Shown here: in pieces, positions 10,408 through 21,189 of the stretch | Layout: each line of letters starts with the position of its first letter | Numbering within the stretch: the stretch's first letter is position 1 | Assembly: GCA_014058105.1 (NCBI GenBank) | Contig: JACGCM010002266.1 | Coordinates: 1-64,000, forward strand | Origin: Kingdonia uniflora | Taxonomy: Eukaryota; Streptophyta; Magnoliopsida; Ranunculales; Circaeasteraceae | DNA: 64,000 bases | Direction: 5' to 3' | Made by a program: the position numbers and the translations under genes | The notes under the pieces: generated by a model | Seen by the model: the letters and a program-made list of their open reading frames with translations, nothing else | Told to the model about the DNA's origin: nothing | The model's database searches: none

Positions 10408-12265
10408 CTAGCCCTTGACGAAATCCGGCTGGTTAGTTACTGTTCGCACCCAAGCCCACTTGTGATCCTTTGTGTTAACAGGGTTTTTCGCCTGTGCAAC
10501 CTCCTCCAATGGTATATATGCATAGTTTCCATTGACAGGACCAGATACAAAACCTGTATAACCAGCCATCACACCATGAATCGCAGAGTGTGCAACAAGC
10601 GTGCAATACAGATTGTCTGTGGCATTTGCAGGAACTGCCCGTATCATATAAGTTGGATCAATGTACTTGACTGTTAACAACTCCCCTGGGTGGTCTCTAT
10701 CCCACCAATGTTTCAACTCCGACTTTAACCATCCTCCAACATCTAAGAATGATAGATTTCCAGACTCGTCTCGCTCTTCTTTCTGTGCAGCACTTCTGGG
10801 TATCAACTCCTGTTTAACACATTCTACACAATATCATGTTCTAAACAATAGATGTTGACAAAACGAATACAAAAATATAGGTACTGTTTGTTGAATGTGA
10901 AACATCCATATTTGGTATTGGTTTCATTTCGTGCTAAGTGTCTATCTATCGTCAAAGAGTGCACAAGGAACGACTATTTCACTACAACTGGACTATTCCA
11001 CTACAACTGGATTGACACCGACACCAAATAGGTACATTAATTTTATACCTCTTCCACTACAACTGGACTGACACGGACACCAAATACCAAGCAGGTACAT
11101 TATTTTTTTTTTATGAAAATAAGTTTATGCTCGAATAGACCAGGCAAGACCATCTCTTTTCGAATAGAATTTGAACAAAACATGCAGAACCTCTATGTTC
11201 GAATAGACTTTAACTAGCTGAAATTAATATCGATTTTCAGGAAACTATAAATCACTCCCAATATGTAACCCTTACCTGCCCAGCTCCTTCAGCAACTACC
11301 ACCACGGCATGTCCATTCTTTTTCAACCTCTCCCCAAGGAACTCAAACATGCCCCCTTCCCCTTCCAGGTAAAAACTATTCTCAGGAATTAAACAACAAT
11401 CAACATCACGACTACTTAAAGTAGCATGTAAAGCAATGTGCCCAGTATTCCGACCCATCAACTTCACCAAACCAATACCATTCACCGCACTTTCAGCTTC
11501 CACATGAGCAGCATTAATCGCTTGCTGCGCAGTCTCAACTGCAGTCTGAAACCCAAATGATTTATCTATAATGCCAACATCATTATCAACAGTTTTAGGA
11601 ATCCCATTAATAGATATATTCAGCTTACGACGAACGACCTCTTGATATATATCAACTGCCCCGCGCATCGTTCCATCACCACCTATGATATAAACCTGGT
11701 TATATCCTTGATGCTGAATAGCATCAACAATCTTATGGAGATTAAAACCACCCCTTGAAGTTGCAAGAACAGTCCCGCCTTTCTTATGCCAATTGTGCAC
11801 AAGTTTTGGATAAAGTTGTACATGTACATGTTCATCAGTATAAAATCCTCTGTACCCCGCGGGTACACCAAATATTTGTGTCACACCATAAAGTTCAGAT
11901 AACCCAACCACGAGTTCCCTTATGACAGTGTTCATGCCCGGGCATAACCCACCACATGTGACAATAGCTGCTTTCACGCAACTAGGGTCGAAGTAGGTCT
12001 GCTGACGTGGACCTGCACGATGGTAGGCTAGTTGTTGATCTAGTTGAGGAGGAGCAGGGACAGCTAGATTGTAGAGGATCTGACGTAGGATGACGTCAGA
12101 TGATGATATGTAGAAACCATGATCAGATGGGTGGTAGAATTGGTTGTTGTGGAGTGGGTTAGTGAAGGTTTGAAGGTTTTGGAGGTAGTCAGTAAGGTGT
12201 GGGAGAGTTTGCAGATTTACGACGGGAGATATAGTGTTGTTGTTTTTCAAATCTAGATCTGCCAT
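10408..12265 (-). CDS. PFK2: ATP-dependent 6-phosphofructokinase, plant cytosolic type
   Basis: It phosphorylates fructose 6-phosphate to fructose 1,6-bisphosphate, the committing step of glycolysis. Two exons, about 12265-11276 and 10809-10408, joined GGCAG|GAGTTGATACCC in phase 0, give 463 residues, close to the plant family's size. Motifs in order: TCGGLCPGMN (nucleotide binding), GYRGFY, GGDGTMRGA (Gly in GGDGT is the ATP-type mark; PPi-type enzymes have GGDD), GIPKTVDNDV with the catalytic Asp, MGRNTGHIAL, and IPENSF for substrate binding; the C-terminal half carries GYTGFVSGPVNG. There is no transit peptide, so the enzyme is probably cytosolic. The simple two-exon structure resembles the PFK2 branch, so the symbol is a best guess within the family. 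I see no frame defect. The intron holds short direct repeats (10980-11100). Confidence 0.9.
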
Positions 12266-13369
12266 GGTGGTGTGTGTTGTATTTGCAAAACAACACTTGG
12301 TTTGGTGGAGAAGAAGATCAACAACAAGGCCAGGTGGCCTACCATCCTTTCAAGCTATTGACACGTGTTATTTTTTATTTAAGCATCTCCAGCAGTTGAA
12401 AAAAATATATGCATAAAACCGATTTTAGTACAAATGTGTCATTTATCTTGAGTTATGGGAGTTTAGATAACTAGTGAAATAGTTGGGGAGGTGAGAGTAG
12501 TAGTAACCATCATCTCTTTGGTTTCTTACGTCGCGATTGGGTGTCTATTTGTTTTCTAATCGGGGTGCCTAACAGTTAGGAGCCTGATGACAAAAATTCA
12601 AAATGAAATGGACGCCAAACAGTTATGCGTCTGTTTAAAAAACAAGTGAGGTACTGTTGGATGAAATTGGACCTCACTCAATTGAAATTTTTTTATTTTC
12701 AACCAAGTGAGTGAGGTACTTTAGGAGATGCTATAAGAGTTGGGAGGCTTCAGTTTGGGTTAAGTTTTTTTGTCCCTGATAAGGTGGGCCCTAGACTAGG
12801 GCCTAGAGACTAACCCAAATTCAACTGATGGAGATGCGCTCTTACACCCTAATCGAATGGGCTTCTAGATGGTCTCTATATGTCCCAATTCTTATGACAT
12901 TGTGAATTGAGCAATGGTGTTGGAAACAATTTTAAGAGATTCAACTCTCGTGTCACCCTTTTTCATTTTCCCATTGGAAATCTTTGGCCTAATTAAAACA
13001 TACTTATACAAGAATAGTGATGTCTGTCATAGGTCCCAATCCTCATTGTCGGGGCAACTTAAGACTTGACTTAATACAACTAGTCGTACGATGATGTATA
13101 GAGTAGTTGGATCAAGTCAATTAAAACGATAATGACCCTAGCATTCTTTTATACGCGCATAGTGTCCTAACATTAGTGGATGCCACATTTTATTTCGATG
13201 AAAACGGGACTTTAAACAATCTTCCCCAACTAAGGAAACACGTTCTTGAAACGGTCTATGCGGACTCGGTCCATATTAAGATGGTTCCGTATACTTCCTT
13301 AGACTTATAAATCAAAATTTTTAATTAATACAACTAGGTCATCATCCCAAGCCTTCGGGTTAAATTCTC
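12266..13369. other. intergenic between divergent PFK and HIPP genes
   Basis: It contains the PFK 5' flank, a MITE-like element (12382-12840) and, from about 12920, the HIPP promoter block that is repeated at 17880-18367. No gene is seen. Confidence 0.5.
12382..12840. mobile_element. MITE-like element with imperfect terminal inverted repeats
   Basis: The left end AGCATCTCCAGCAGTTG is mirrored by CAACTGATGGAGATGCGCT at the right end. About 459 non-coding bases lie between. Ends of the type GCATCTCCA are common in plant non-autonomous DNA elements near genes. No clear target duplication was found. Confidence 0.5.
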
Positions 13370-13380
13370 TTATATATATA
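13370..13380 (+). promoter_or_regulatory. TATA box of HIPP copy A
   Basis: TATATATATA lies about 65 bases before the ATG at 13440. The same element precedes copy C (about 18299-18308) and copy D (about 20087-20094). Confidence 0.55.
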
Positions 13381-13439
13381 CCTGTTATGTTCGTCGTCTC
13401 TATAGAGATTTCCCATCAAAGCTGAATCTTTTAGGAAAC

Positions 13440-14589
13440 ATGAAGGTAACGCGCAACTTTATAGCTTGAAATATTAATTCTTTTGATTTTACAAACTCTG
13501 ATCGAAATTTATTCATTGCATGTTTGGTTTTTTTTGTGGTGCAGCAAAAGATAGTGCTGAAAGTGGATATGCCCTGTGAAAAATGCAAAACCAAGGCTTT
13601 GAAAGTGGCTGCAGTCACAGAGGGTGAGTTATCCTCTCTTTTCTTTTGTTTACAAGATAATACAGCCTTATAGTTCCGTTAGGCTGCAGTCCGTCTCTTC
13701 AATGTTTATGAGTTTTTCTCCTTTGTATGAATTAGCCCTGCACTTTGGTAAAATACTTATAGTTCATGTTAGACTGCGGTCCGTCTCTTTAGTGTTTATG
13801 AGTTTTTCTCCTTTGCAATGTTATCAAACTTTCATGCAAATGAGAATTTCAGTGGCTTAAACCCAAACCTTGCAGTAGCAAAATTGAGATTTTATAAGGT
13901 TTAGTTAACACTAATAGATAAGGGATTAAACTCAGGTTTAATATCTGAGACGGTGTTAGTTCTTAGTCGTGCTAAGTGTAGACTAAAAGCCAATTTAGAA
14001 TTTGGATGAAGAAGAAAAAAATGCCAGTTTACAAGTATGACAAAATATATCAGATTACTTGTCATACAAGATTCGTGGAATTGATTTTATTTGAATTAGA
14101 AACTTTGAACAAGCTTGTCCCAATCAATTCAGCTTTGGAATCGACTTCACAATTTCAACTTATGCTGGTTGGAGTTTGGACTTTGTGTAATTAATTGGAT
14201 TAGGCTTTTTGTATAATTATTAAGGATGACTGTCAAGCGATATTCTTTACTCTAAATAATACATATTTGTCTACTTATTACGTACGCACCCAAATATATG
14301 TGATTCAGGTGTGATCTCAGTTGCGTTAGAAGGAGACGAAAAGGATAAGTTGGTGGTGATCGGAGAAAATGTTGATTCAGCGAGTTTGACAAGCGTGATG
14401 AGAAAGAAGGTAGGGAACACAAACTTAGTGAGTGTTGAAGAGGTGAAGAAGAAACCGGATGACAAGAAACCCAGTGACAAGAAGGTAGAATATCCCATAC
14501 AGGTTTACAGTTATCCTCAATATCCACAGTATGATCATTATCGTGTTGTTCATAACGACCCGTATCCAAGTACATGTTCCATCATGTAA
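13440..14589 (+). CDS. heavy-metal-associated isoprenylated plant protein, HIPP (copy A, intact)
   Basis: Three exons: 13440-13445 (only ATG AAG), 13545-13623 and 14309-14589, phases 0 and 1, giving 121 residues. The N-terminal half is an HMA fold with the metal site MPCEKC; the second half is Lys-rich (VEEVKKKPDD), then Tyr/Pro-rich (YPQYPQYDHY), and ends in CSIM, a CaaX box for prenylation. HIPPs bind metals or act at membranes in stress and immunity responses. Here the second Cys of the site follows two residues, the classic CxxC. The six-base first exon is unusual but is seen in all three copies that keep the 5' end. This is the only copy in the array with both the metal site and the prenylation signal, so it is probably the functional one. 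Confidence 0.85.
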
Positions 14590-16599
14590 ATCTTAATTTG
14601 TTGGTTGGTGCGAGAATGTATTGATATATTTGTGACGGAGATTGTTTATTTGTTAGTAGCTGTTAATTATTATTGTGTGGGGAACCTAATAAATTCATAA
14701 TAAAAGCTCTCTCTTCTCTCTCTATTATGTGTTTTATACAATATGTGTGGGTTTGTGATTGTATGTTACACCTACAGTAGATGCTTTTGTTTTCAATAAT
14801 TATTAAATTAGTGGGGATAGCCTATAATTATTTATTTGGTGGCCTAAAGTCAGCCCTAATTGTGAGGCCCCCAAATTTTGGAGACATGTGACAACTAGTG
14901 AGGCCCATATCCAAAATAAAAGTGATCAATTTTGGGGATGTCACAACTCAATCACATCAACTGCTATTTCAAATTTTGGTGCCCCTCTAAATTTGGGGCC
15001 CAAAGTTGTTGCTTTGGTGGCCTTACCCCAGCACACCGGAACTGCGTACGAGTAAGTGTTTGACACTTACGTTAAAGAAGCTATGGGTGTGGCGCCTCAG
15101 CGAACGCCAAACAAATCTACCCGAGCGTTTTGAGTTTTGACCTTTGTGACGCCCAGGCTTTGTGTATAGGTTCCTTAGGTTGTAAAAGAGCATTGTACAA
15201 ATTTTCATTTATTTTTGTAAAGGTTAGCTTAGGAAAATGGGGGAGTACGCTTCGTCTCCACTTTTGATGTTTCCTTTTAGAACTTAGCTGTTTTCCAATT
15301 TCATATATATGTAGAGGACTAGTCTTCTACACCCAAGAAGGAATTTAAGCTTGTAATAGTGCTTTGTAATAGTTGTTGATATTTGAATGAAATGATGCCT
15401 TCAAAGACCCTTTGTTCAGTGTTTGTGATGCGTTGAGATTATGCGATGCGTTGAGATTATGTGATGCTAAATAATTGATAGAGAAGAGTAATTAGGCTTA
15501 CTTGGGACAGGTGTCTCGAGTGTCGCACGTGCCAAGCTTGATTTTAAGTTGGTCCGTGTCAACCTTGGATATATGTTCTTTATATTCTAATATATTTACA
15601 CGGCAAGTTTCGTTGAAAACGGAATTGGTTAAGGGCAGTGGTGGAGCTAGGGAATTAGTTCAGTGAGGGCAAAGTTTCATAGGGTGTATGATAAATGGGG
15701 GTTCGGGGGCGTGAGCCCTCGGAAAAAAATTTGATAGTGTAAACTTATGTACATTAGATTTTTCTTTTCTTTCAAGTCTGGCGTAGATGCAAGTTCAAAA
15801 CATAGAACTATATATGCTATATAGTTAGTACACATGTATTGTTGTTTCTATGTTCAACTCAGAGACGGGGGCGTGCGGAACCAAGAATCTAAGTTAGGGG
15901 AGCTATTAAATAATTGGGGTTTGGAGGCGAATCCCCCAATTTTATTTTTTTTGGGTTTAGGCATACATCTAGCAACATTTTCTTTGAATTATACAAAACC
16001 TCAAAGATATAATTGGACGATGTTTTAAACATGTTGTTCGACGCTTCATGGCCTTGTGAAATTGAAAAAATAAAAATAAAAAATCTCATAATTCCTAATA
16101 CAATTTTCCTAGATGGAGGCCAGGAGTTGGAAAAATCAAGTTATTCTTGAATTCAAAGTTAACTGAGGTTTGAAGTTTGATTTTTTTACTAATATTCGTT
16201 GTGATACTTTTACATCAAAAACCAAGCCAAAAATCATGAATCCATGGATTCATTATCTCTTGAAGCTTAAAACTAGTTCCTTTGTTGTTCTCCTTCATTA
16301 ATTTCATATAAGTATCATTAAATCCCAAACTTGAATATCCTGAGAGATGGCTACAGAAATAAAAACTTGAATGAAAAAGAGAAGAGTTTTAAACTTTAAA
16401 AAGAGGGAGATAAATAGAGTTTATAGAGAGATGGACTGTTTAGAGAGAAGTGGAAGAGAGATTGGAGACCTGTTTTACCAAAAAAGAAAGATATTTTTAA
16501 AGAGAGAACTTAGAGAAGGAAATAATTTAGGAGAAATTAAAGAGAATAAATAAGACATAATTAAGAAGAATATCACCACAAGGAGATACCATATGGAGA
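14590..16599. other. repeat-rich intergenic stretch
   Basis: No gene is supported. 14830-15040 has TE-like GAGGCCC and AAATTTTGG repeats. 15040-15079 (GTAAGTGT...ACACTTAC, palindromic) recurs at 21330-21355. An 18-base unit GATGCGTTGAGATTATG is repeated at about 15427-15465. 15640-15980 resembles a dispersed repeat (GTGGAGCTAGGG, GGGGGCGTGAGCCC). 16370-16555 is strikingly purine-rich on the plus strand. Confidence 0.45.
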
Positions 16600-17320
16600 T
16601 ACTATAGGAAGAGGAAGGGGAACAGCCGCATCTTGAAAACTAATCTGGTTCGCTCTATTTTCCATGAAGACATAGCTGACCTCATTACGGCTATTCCGTT
16701 TAGCAGATACCCTGCAAATGACACTCTCAGGTGGAAGCAGGAAAAGAATGGTATTCTTACTATGCGCTCGGCTCACAACTATTCCCTAATAGAGCAGACT
16801 CTGGTGGGGATAACTTCTCCCAACGCGGAAGTGGACACTGATGGTTTCATATGGAATACTATTTGAAAAATGAAGGTGCCTGCCCACACCCAGCTTTTCC
16901 TTTGGAAAGCCATCCAGAACGGCTTGCCTACAAAATACAGACTCTTGAATGATAATGTGGATTGGGATACCAACTGTCCGAGATGTGGCAACGAGACTGA
17001 GACTACCTCGCACGCCCTCCTTTTTTTTATGTTCAGAAATCCGTGATATCTGGTCTCAATTCGAGCTCTCGCTGGACTTCAGTAACTGGACCTTTCTGAC
17101 TCTGTTAGCAAGACCATTCTTCGGTGCCACCAGCTTAGAGGCGGCACGTCTGGCTTATCGGCTTTTTGTAGTATTCTCAGCTCCATTATGTACATTGTTT
17201 GGTTAACCCGTAATGAGCTTATTTTTGATCAAAAGTGCACGCAACCTGCAGAAGTGCTCAAGCGGGTTAAACTTTACATGCTACCCCAAGCCAGGGATCA
17301 ACAGTCACCTTTTGTAGTAT
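16600..17320 (+). mobile_element. LINE fragment (zinc-binding RT region) beside HIPP copy B
   Basis: Broken frames encode the zf-RVT domain found after reverse transcriptase in plant LINEs: NGILTMRSAHNYS, then MKVPAHTQLFLWKAIQNGLP and CPRCGNETETTSHALL, then WLTRNELIF. A stop near 16863 and a frameshift near 17030 break it. The right edge meets HIPP intron sequence (CACAAGCTTGTCC) at about 17325, so the piece replaced the 5' part of HIPP copy B. Confidence 0.8.
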
Positions 17321-17474
17321 TCTCACAAGCTTGTCCCAATCAATCCAGCTTCGGGATCGACTTCACAATTTCAACTTATGCTTGTTTGCACAGTAAGTGC
17401 ACAATTATCTTTTCTCTAAATAATAGATGTCCGCTTCCTTTTTACGTACTCACCTAAATATATATGTGATTCAG

Positions 17475-17752
17475 GTGTGATCTCAGTGGCGTTAGAAGGT
17501 GAGGAGAAGGATAAGTTGGTGGTGGTCGGAGAAAATGTTGATTCAGCGAGATTGACAAGCTTGATGAGAAAGAAGGTAGGGAAAACAAACTTAACGAGTG
17601 TTGACGAAGTGAAGAAGTAACCGGATGTAATATCTAATGACAAGAAGGAAGAATGTCCCATACAGGTTTATAGTTATCCTCAATATCCACAGTATGATCA
17701 TTATCGTGTTGTTCATAACGACCCATATACAAATTATTGTTCCATCATGTAA
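17475..17752 (+). pseudogene. HIPP copy B, exon 3 only
   Basis: The intron end and exon 3 align with copy A, but the exons with the start and the MPCEKC metal site are missing. A TAA at 17618-17620 interrupts the frame after VKK; beyond it the old frame still ends in CSIM and a stop at 17752. It cannot make a HIPP. Confidence 0.85.
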
Positions 17753-18298
17753 TTTTTATTTTGCTGATTGGTATGAGAATGTATTGATGTATTGATATAT
17801 AGGGTGGCTTTGTGACGGATATTCTTTATTTGTCAGTAGTTGTTAATTAAATTAGTGGTGATATAATTTGGGCAATGCTGTTGGAAACAATTTGAAGAGA
17901 TTCAACTCTTGTGTCACAAGAATGGTGATGTCTGTCATAGGTCCCAATCCTCATTGCTGGGGAAACTAAAGACTTAAATTAATACAATACGATGTATAGA
18001 GTCGTTGGATCAAGTCAATTAAAATGATAATGACGCTATTACTTTTTTATACGCACATAGTGACCTAACAATAGTGACGGTCACCAAACAATAAAATGAT
18101 ATCCCATTTTATTTCGATGAAATCGGCCGACCAAAAGACTTCAAACAATCTTCCCCAACTAAGGAAACACATTCTTGGAACGGTCAATGCGGACTCGGTC
18201 CATATTAAGATGCTCCTTATACTTCCTTAGACTTACAAACCAAAAAGTTTAATTAATACAACTAGGTTATCATCCCAAGTCTTCGAGTTAAATTCTCT
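17753..18298. repeat. duplicated HIPP 3' flank and promoter block
   Basis: 17753-17860 repeats the 3' flank of copy A. 17880-18298 repeats the promoter region 12920-13370, with small indels. It shows the unit size of the tandem duplication. Confidence 0.7.
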
Positions 18299-18367
18299 TA
18301 TATATATACCTGTTCTGTTCGTCATCTCTATAGAGATTCCCCATCAAAGCTGAATATTTTAGGAAAC

Positions 18368-18551
18368 ATGAAGGTAACCCGCAACTTTATAGCTTGAAAT
18401 ATTAATTCTTTTGATTTTACAAACTCTGATCGAAATTTATTCATTGCATGTTTGGTTTTTTTTGTGGTGCAGCAAAAGATAGTGCTGAAAGTGGATATGC
18501 CCTGTGAAAAATGCAAAACCAAGGCTTTGAAAGTGGCTGCAGTCACAGAGG
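18368..18551 (+). pseudogene. HIPP copy C, exons 1-2 only
   Basis: Exon 1 (18368-18373) and exon 2 (18473-18551, MPCEKCKTKALKV) are nearly identical to copy A, with the same splice sites and a promoter. The second intron then breaks off near 18710 and runs straight into 3' UTR-like sequence (18725-18790), so exon 3 was deleted. A transcript would encode only the start of the HMA domain. Confidence 0.85.
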
Positions 18552-18789
18552 GTGAGTTATCCTCTCTTTTCTTTTGTTTACAAGATAATACAGCCTTATA
18601 GTTCCGTTAGACTGCAGTCAGTCTCTTTAGTGTTTATGAGTTTTTTTCTCCTTTGCAATCTTATCAAACTTTCACGCAATTATTATCTATCGTCTATATA
18701 AATTTACAAGGCAAATGAGAACATTAGTGACGGAGAATGTATTGATATATAGGGTGGATTTGTGACGGAGATTGTTTATTTGTCAGTTA

Positions 18790-19464
18790 ATTATTAGTGT
18801 TAGGAACAAGTTCGGTTTGGGTCTAACCCACACTAGGCTGGGGTGACCCATCGACTCCTAACCCAACCCCCCAGAGTTTATGGGGAGAGTTTTAGAGACC
18901 TTATGTAGTCTCCTATATATGTTGTATGCACACCCTTAGTAAATGTATTCTCTATAACCTAATAAGTTCATAATAAAGGCTCTCTCTCTATTATGTGTTA
19001 TATGCTATATGTGTGTGTTTGTGATAGTATGTTACACCAGAGTAGATGCTTTTGTTCTCAACAATTATGTTAAAGGGACTATAGGAGTAATTGTTTCATT
19101 TCTTTTACTTCTCTATATGTAAATCTTCATGATTCCCGCCAACATTCAATCGTGTTTAAAGGCGTAATTTAGTTTTCCTCATTTAATGTCTCTCTCTATA
19201 AACTTAAATTGTAACATGGGTCATCTATATGCAGTCTGCACACCTTGAAGAGCTCCTTCTCTTTGTCTTGAATAAGGGCATCAAATTGATTGATTTTGCC
19301 TGAAGTTTGGGTAAATGGGCAAGGGGAGTTTATGTAGTTGAGAGATAGATCATGGCTCTTGTATGTATTCTTTTATAATTTCAAATTGTTTAGGAAGAGA
19401 AAGAAGGATTTGTTCTAAGAAGGATTTGGCAACTTTAAAAACCAATTAAAATTTCCCTCTACCA
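18790..19464. other. intergenic, nothing coding
   Basis: It begins with HIPP 3' flank sequence carrying a foreign-looking insert (about 18800-18955, rich in AACCC and GGGTT), then AT-rich DNA up to the SINE. No gene is seen. Confidence 0.4.
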
Positions 19465-19692
19465 ACTACGAGTTGCCCATGTGGCTAGATAGGGTAACTC
19501 CTAATGGGGGGTACAGAATTCAATTCTCGCCATTAGTGGGCTTCGAGGTTGGTATGAGCCCTTCGGCCTTGTGCAGCTTGCCCAGTTCGTGCGGTTTGTG
19601 GACTATTGCACAAGCCCTAAATGATCTAGTTGGGAGTTGACGGTCTAGCCTGTGGCCTAGATACCTCTAGAGAAAAAAAAAAAAAAAAAAAA
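19465..19692 (+). mobile_element. tRNA-derived SINE
   Basis: It has pol III promoter boxes: an A-box-like TGGCTAGATAGGG at 19482-19494 and a B-box-like GAATTCAATTCTC at 19516-19528, correctly spaced. A GC-richer body without coding sequence follows, ending in a run of 20 A (19673-19692). This is the layout of a plant tRNA-derived SINE. Target duplications are not clear. Confidence 0.65.
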
Positions 19693-20086
19693 CTCATATT
19701 AATTGGAGTGCTTGAGCTTAATTTATTATGGATGCATTTACATATAGATCTAAACTTTGAAGGTGAATGTGGTGGTTGGTGGTAACAAACACCAGTTTGT
19801 TTACTTGATTATGTATGCCGAGACTTCTTGTGGTACTAGTGCCATAGACATCCCCTTGTGGGCTTAAAAAGACTGTGACCACGGGTTTTTGCTTGTACAA
19901 TGTGCATATCATAGGCCCCAATCCTCATTGCCGGGGACAAAGACTTGAATTAATACAGCTAGGCGTACGATATATAGAGTGGTAGAGTGAAGTCAATTAA
20001 AATAGTAATGTCTTTTATACGCAATTGAGTCAAGTCAATTAAAATGATAATTACACTACGAGCATACTGACCTAACAATAGCGGAT
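19693..20086. other. intergenic, HIPP promoter remnants
   Basis: It holds degraded pieces of the HIPP promoter block (GGCCCCAATCCTCATTGCCGG near 19915). No gene is seen. Confidence 0.4.
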
Positions 20087-20153
20087 TATATATACCTGTT
20101 ATGTTCGTCTTCTCCATAGAGATTACCCATCAAAGCTGAATCATTTAGGAAAC

Positions 20154-21067
20154 ATGAAGGTAACGCGCAACTTTATAACTTGTAATATTAATTCTTTTGA
20201 TTGTACAAACTCTGATCAAAATTTGTTCATTGCATGCTTGGTTTTTTTTTGTGGTGCAGCAAAAGATAGTGCTGAAAGTGGATATGCCCTGTGAAAAATG
20301 CAGAATCAAGGCATTGAAAGTGGCTGCAGTAGCAGAGGGTGAGTTATCCTCTATTTTCTTTTGTTTACAAGATAATACAATTTATATTTCATTGCCTTTG
20401 CCTTATAGTTTCGTTAGACTACAGTCCGTCTCTTCAGTGTTTATGAGTATTTCTCCATCGCAATCTTATCGAACTTTCATGCAAATGAGAATATCAGTGG
20501 CTCAAACCAAAACCTTGCAGTAGCAAAATTGAGATTTTATAAGGTTTAGTTAACACTAATAGATAAGGGATTAAACTCAGGTTTAATATCTGAGACGGTG
20601 TTAGTTCTTAGTCGTGCTAAGTGTAGACTAAAAGCCAATTTAGAATTTGGGAGAAGAAGAAAAAAATGCCAGTTTACAAGTATGACAAAATATATCAGAT
20701 TACTTGTCATACAAGATTCGTGGAATTGATTTTATTTGAAATAGTTAGAAACTTGGAACAAGCTAATTAATAAGGACCACTTAATATGGGTCTCACAAGC
20801 TTGTCCCAATTTCAACTTATGCTGGTTTGCATAGTAAGTGCACAATTATCTTTTCTCTAAATAATAGTCATAGATGTTCGCTTCTTTATTACGTACTCAC
20901 CTAAATATATATGTGATTCAGGTGTGATCTCAGTGGCGTTAGAAGGTGTGGAGAAGGATAAGTTGGTGGTGATTGGAGAAAATGTTGATTCAGCAGGCTT
21001 GACAAGCTTGATGAGAAAGAAGGTAGGGAAAACAAACTTAACGAGTGTTGAAGAAGTGAAGAAGTAA
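20154..21067 (+). CDS. HIPP copy D, truncated without CaaX
   Basis: Exons 20154-20159, 20260-20338 and 20922-21067 keep all splice sites, giving 76 residues with an intact HMA start (MPCEKCRIKALKV). A TAA at 21065-21067, at the same codon as in copy B, ends the frame after VEEVKK. The old tail continues to about 21180 but has also lost the prenylation Cys (WSIR where copy A has CSIM). If made, the product is a bare HMA domain, soluble and not prenylated. It may be a pseudogene or a truncated paralogue. Its promoter has the family TATA box. Confidence 0.7.
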
Positions 21068-21189
21068 CCAGATGTAAAATCCAATGATAAGAAGGAAGAA
21101 TGTCCCATACGGGTTTGTGGTTATCCACAGTATTATTATCGTATTGTTCATAACGACCCATATACAGATAATTGGTCCATCAGGTTTTT

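Noticed and set aside
16371..16553. 60-residue plus-strand frame rich in Lys, Arg and Glu
   Set aside because: It only reflects the purine-rich tract; no protein features.
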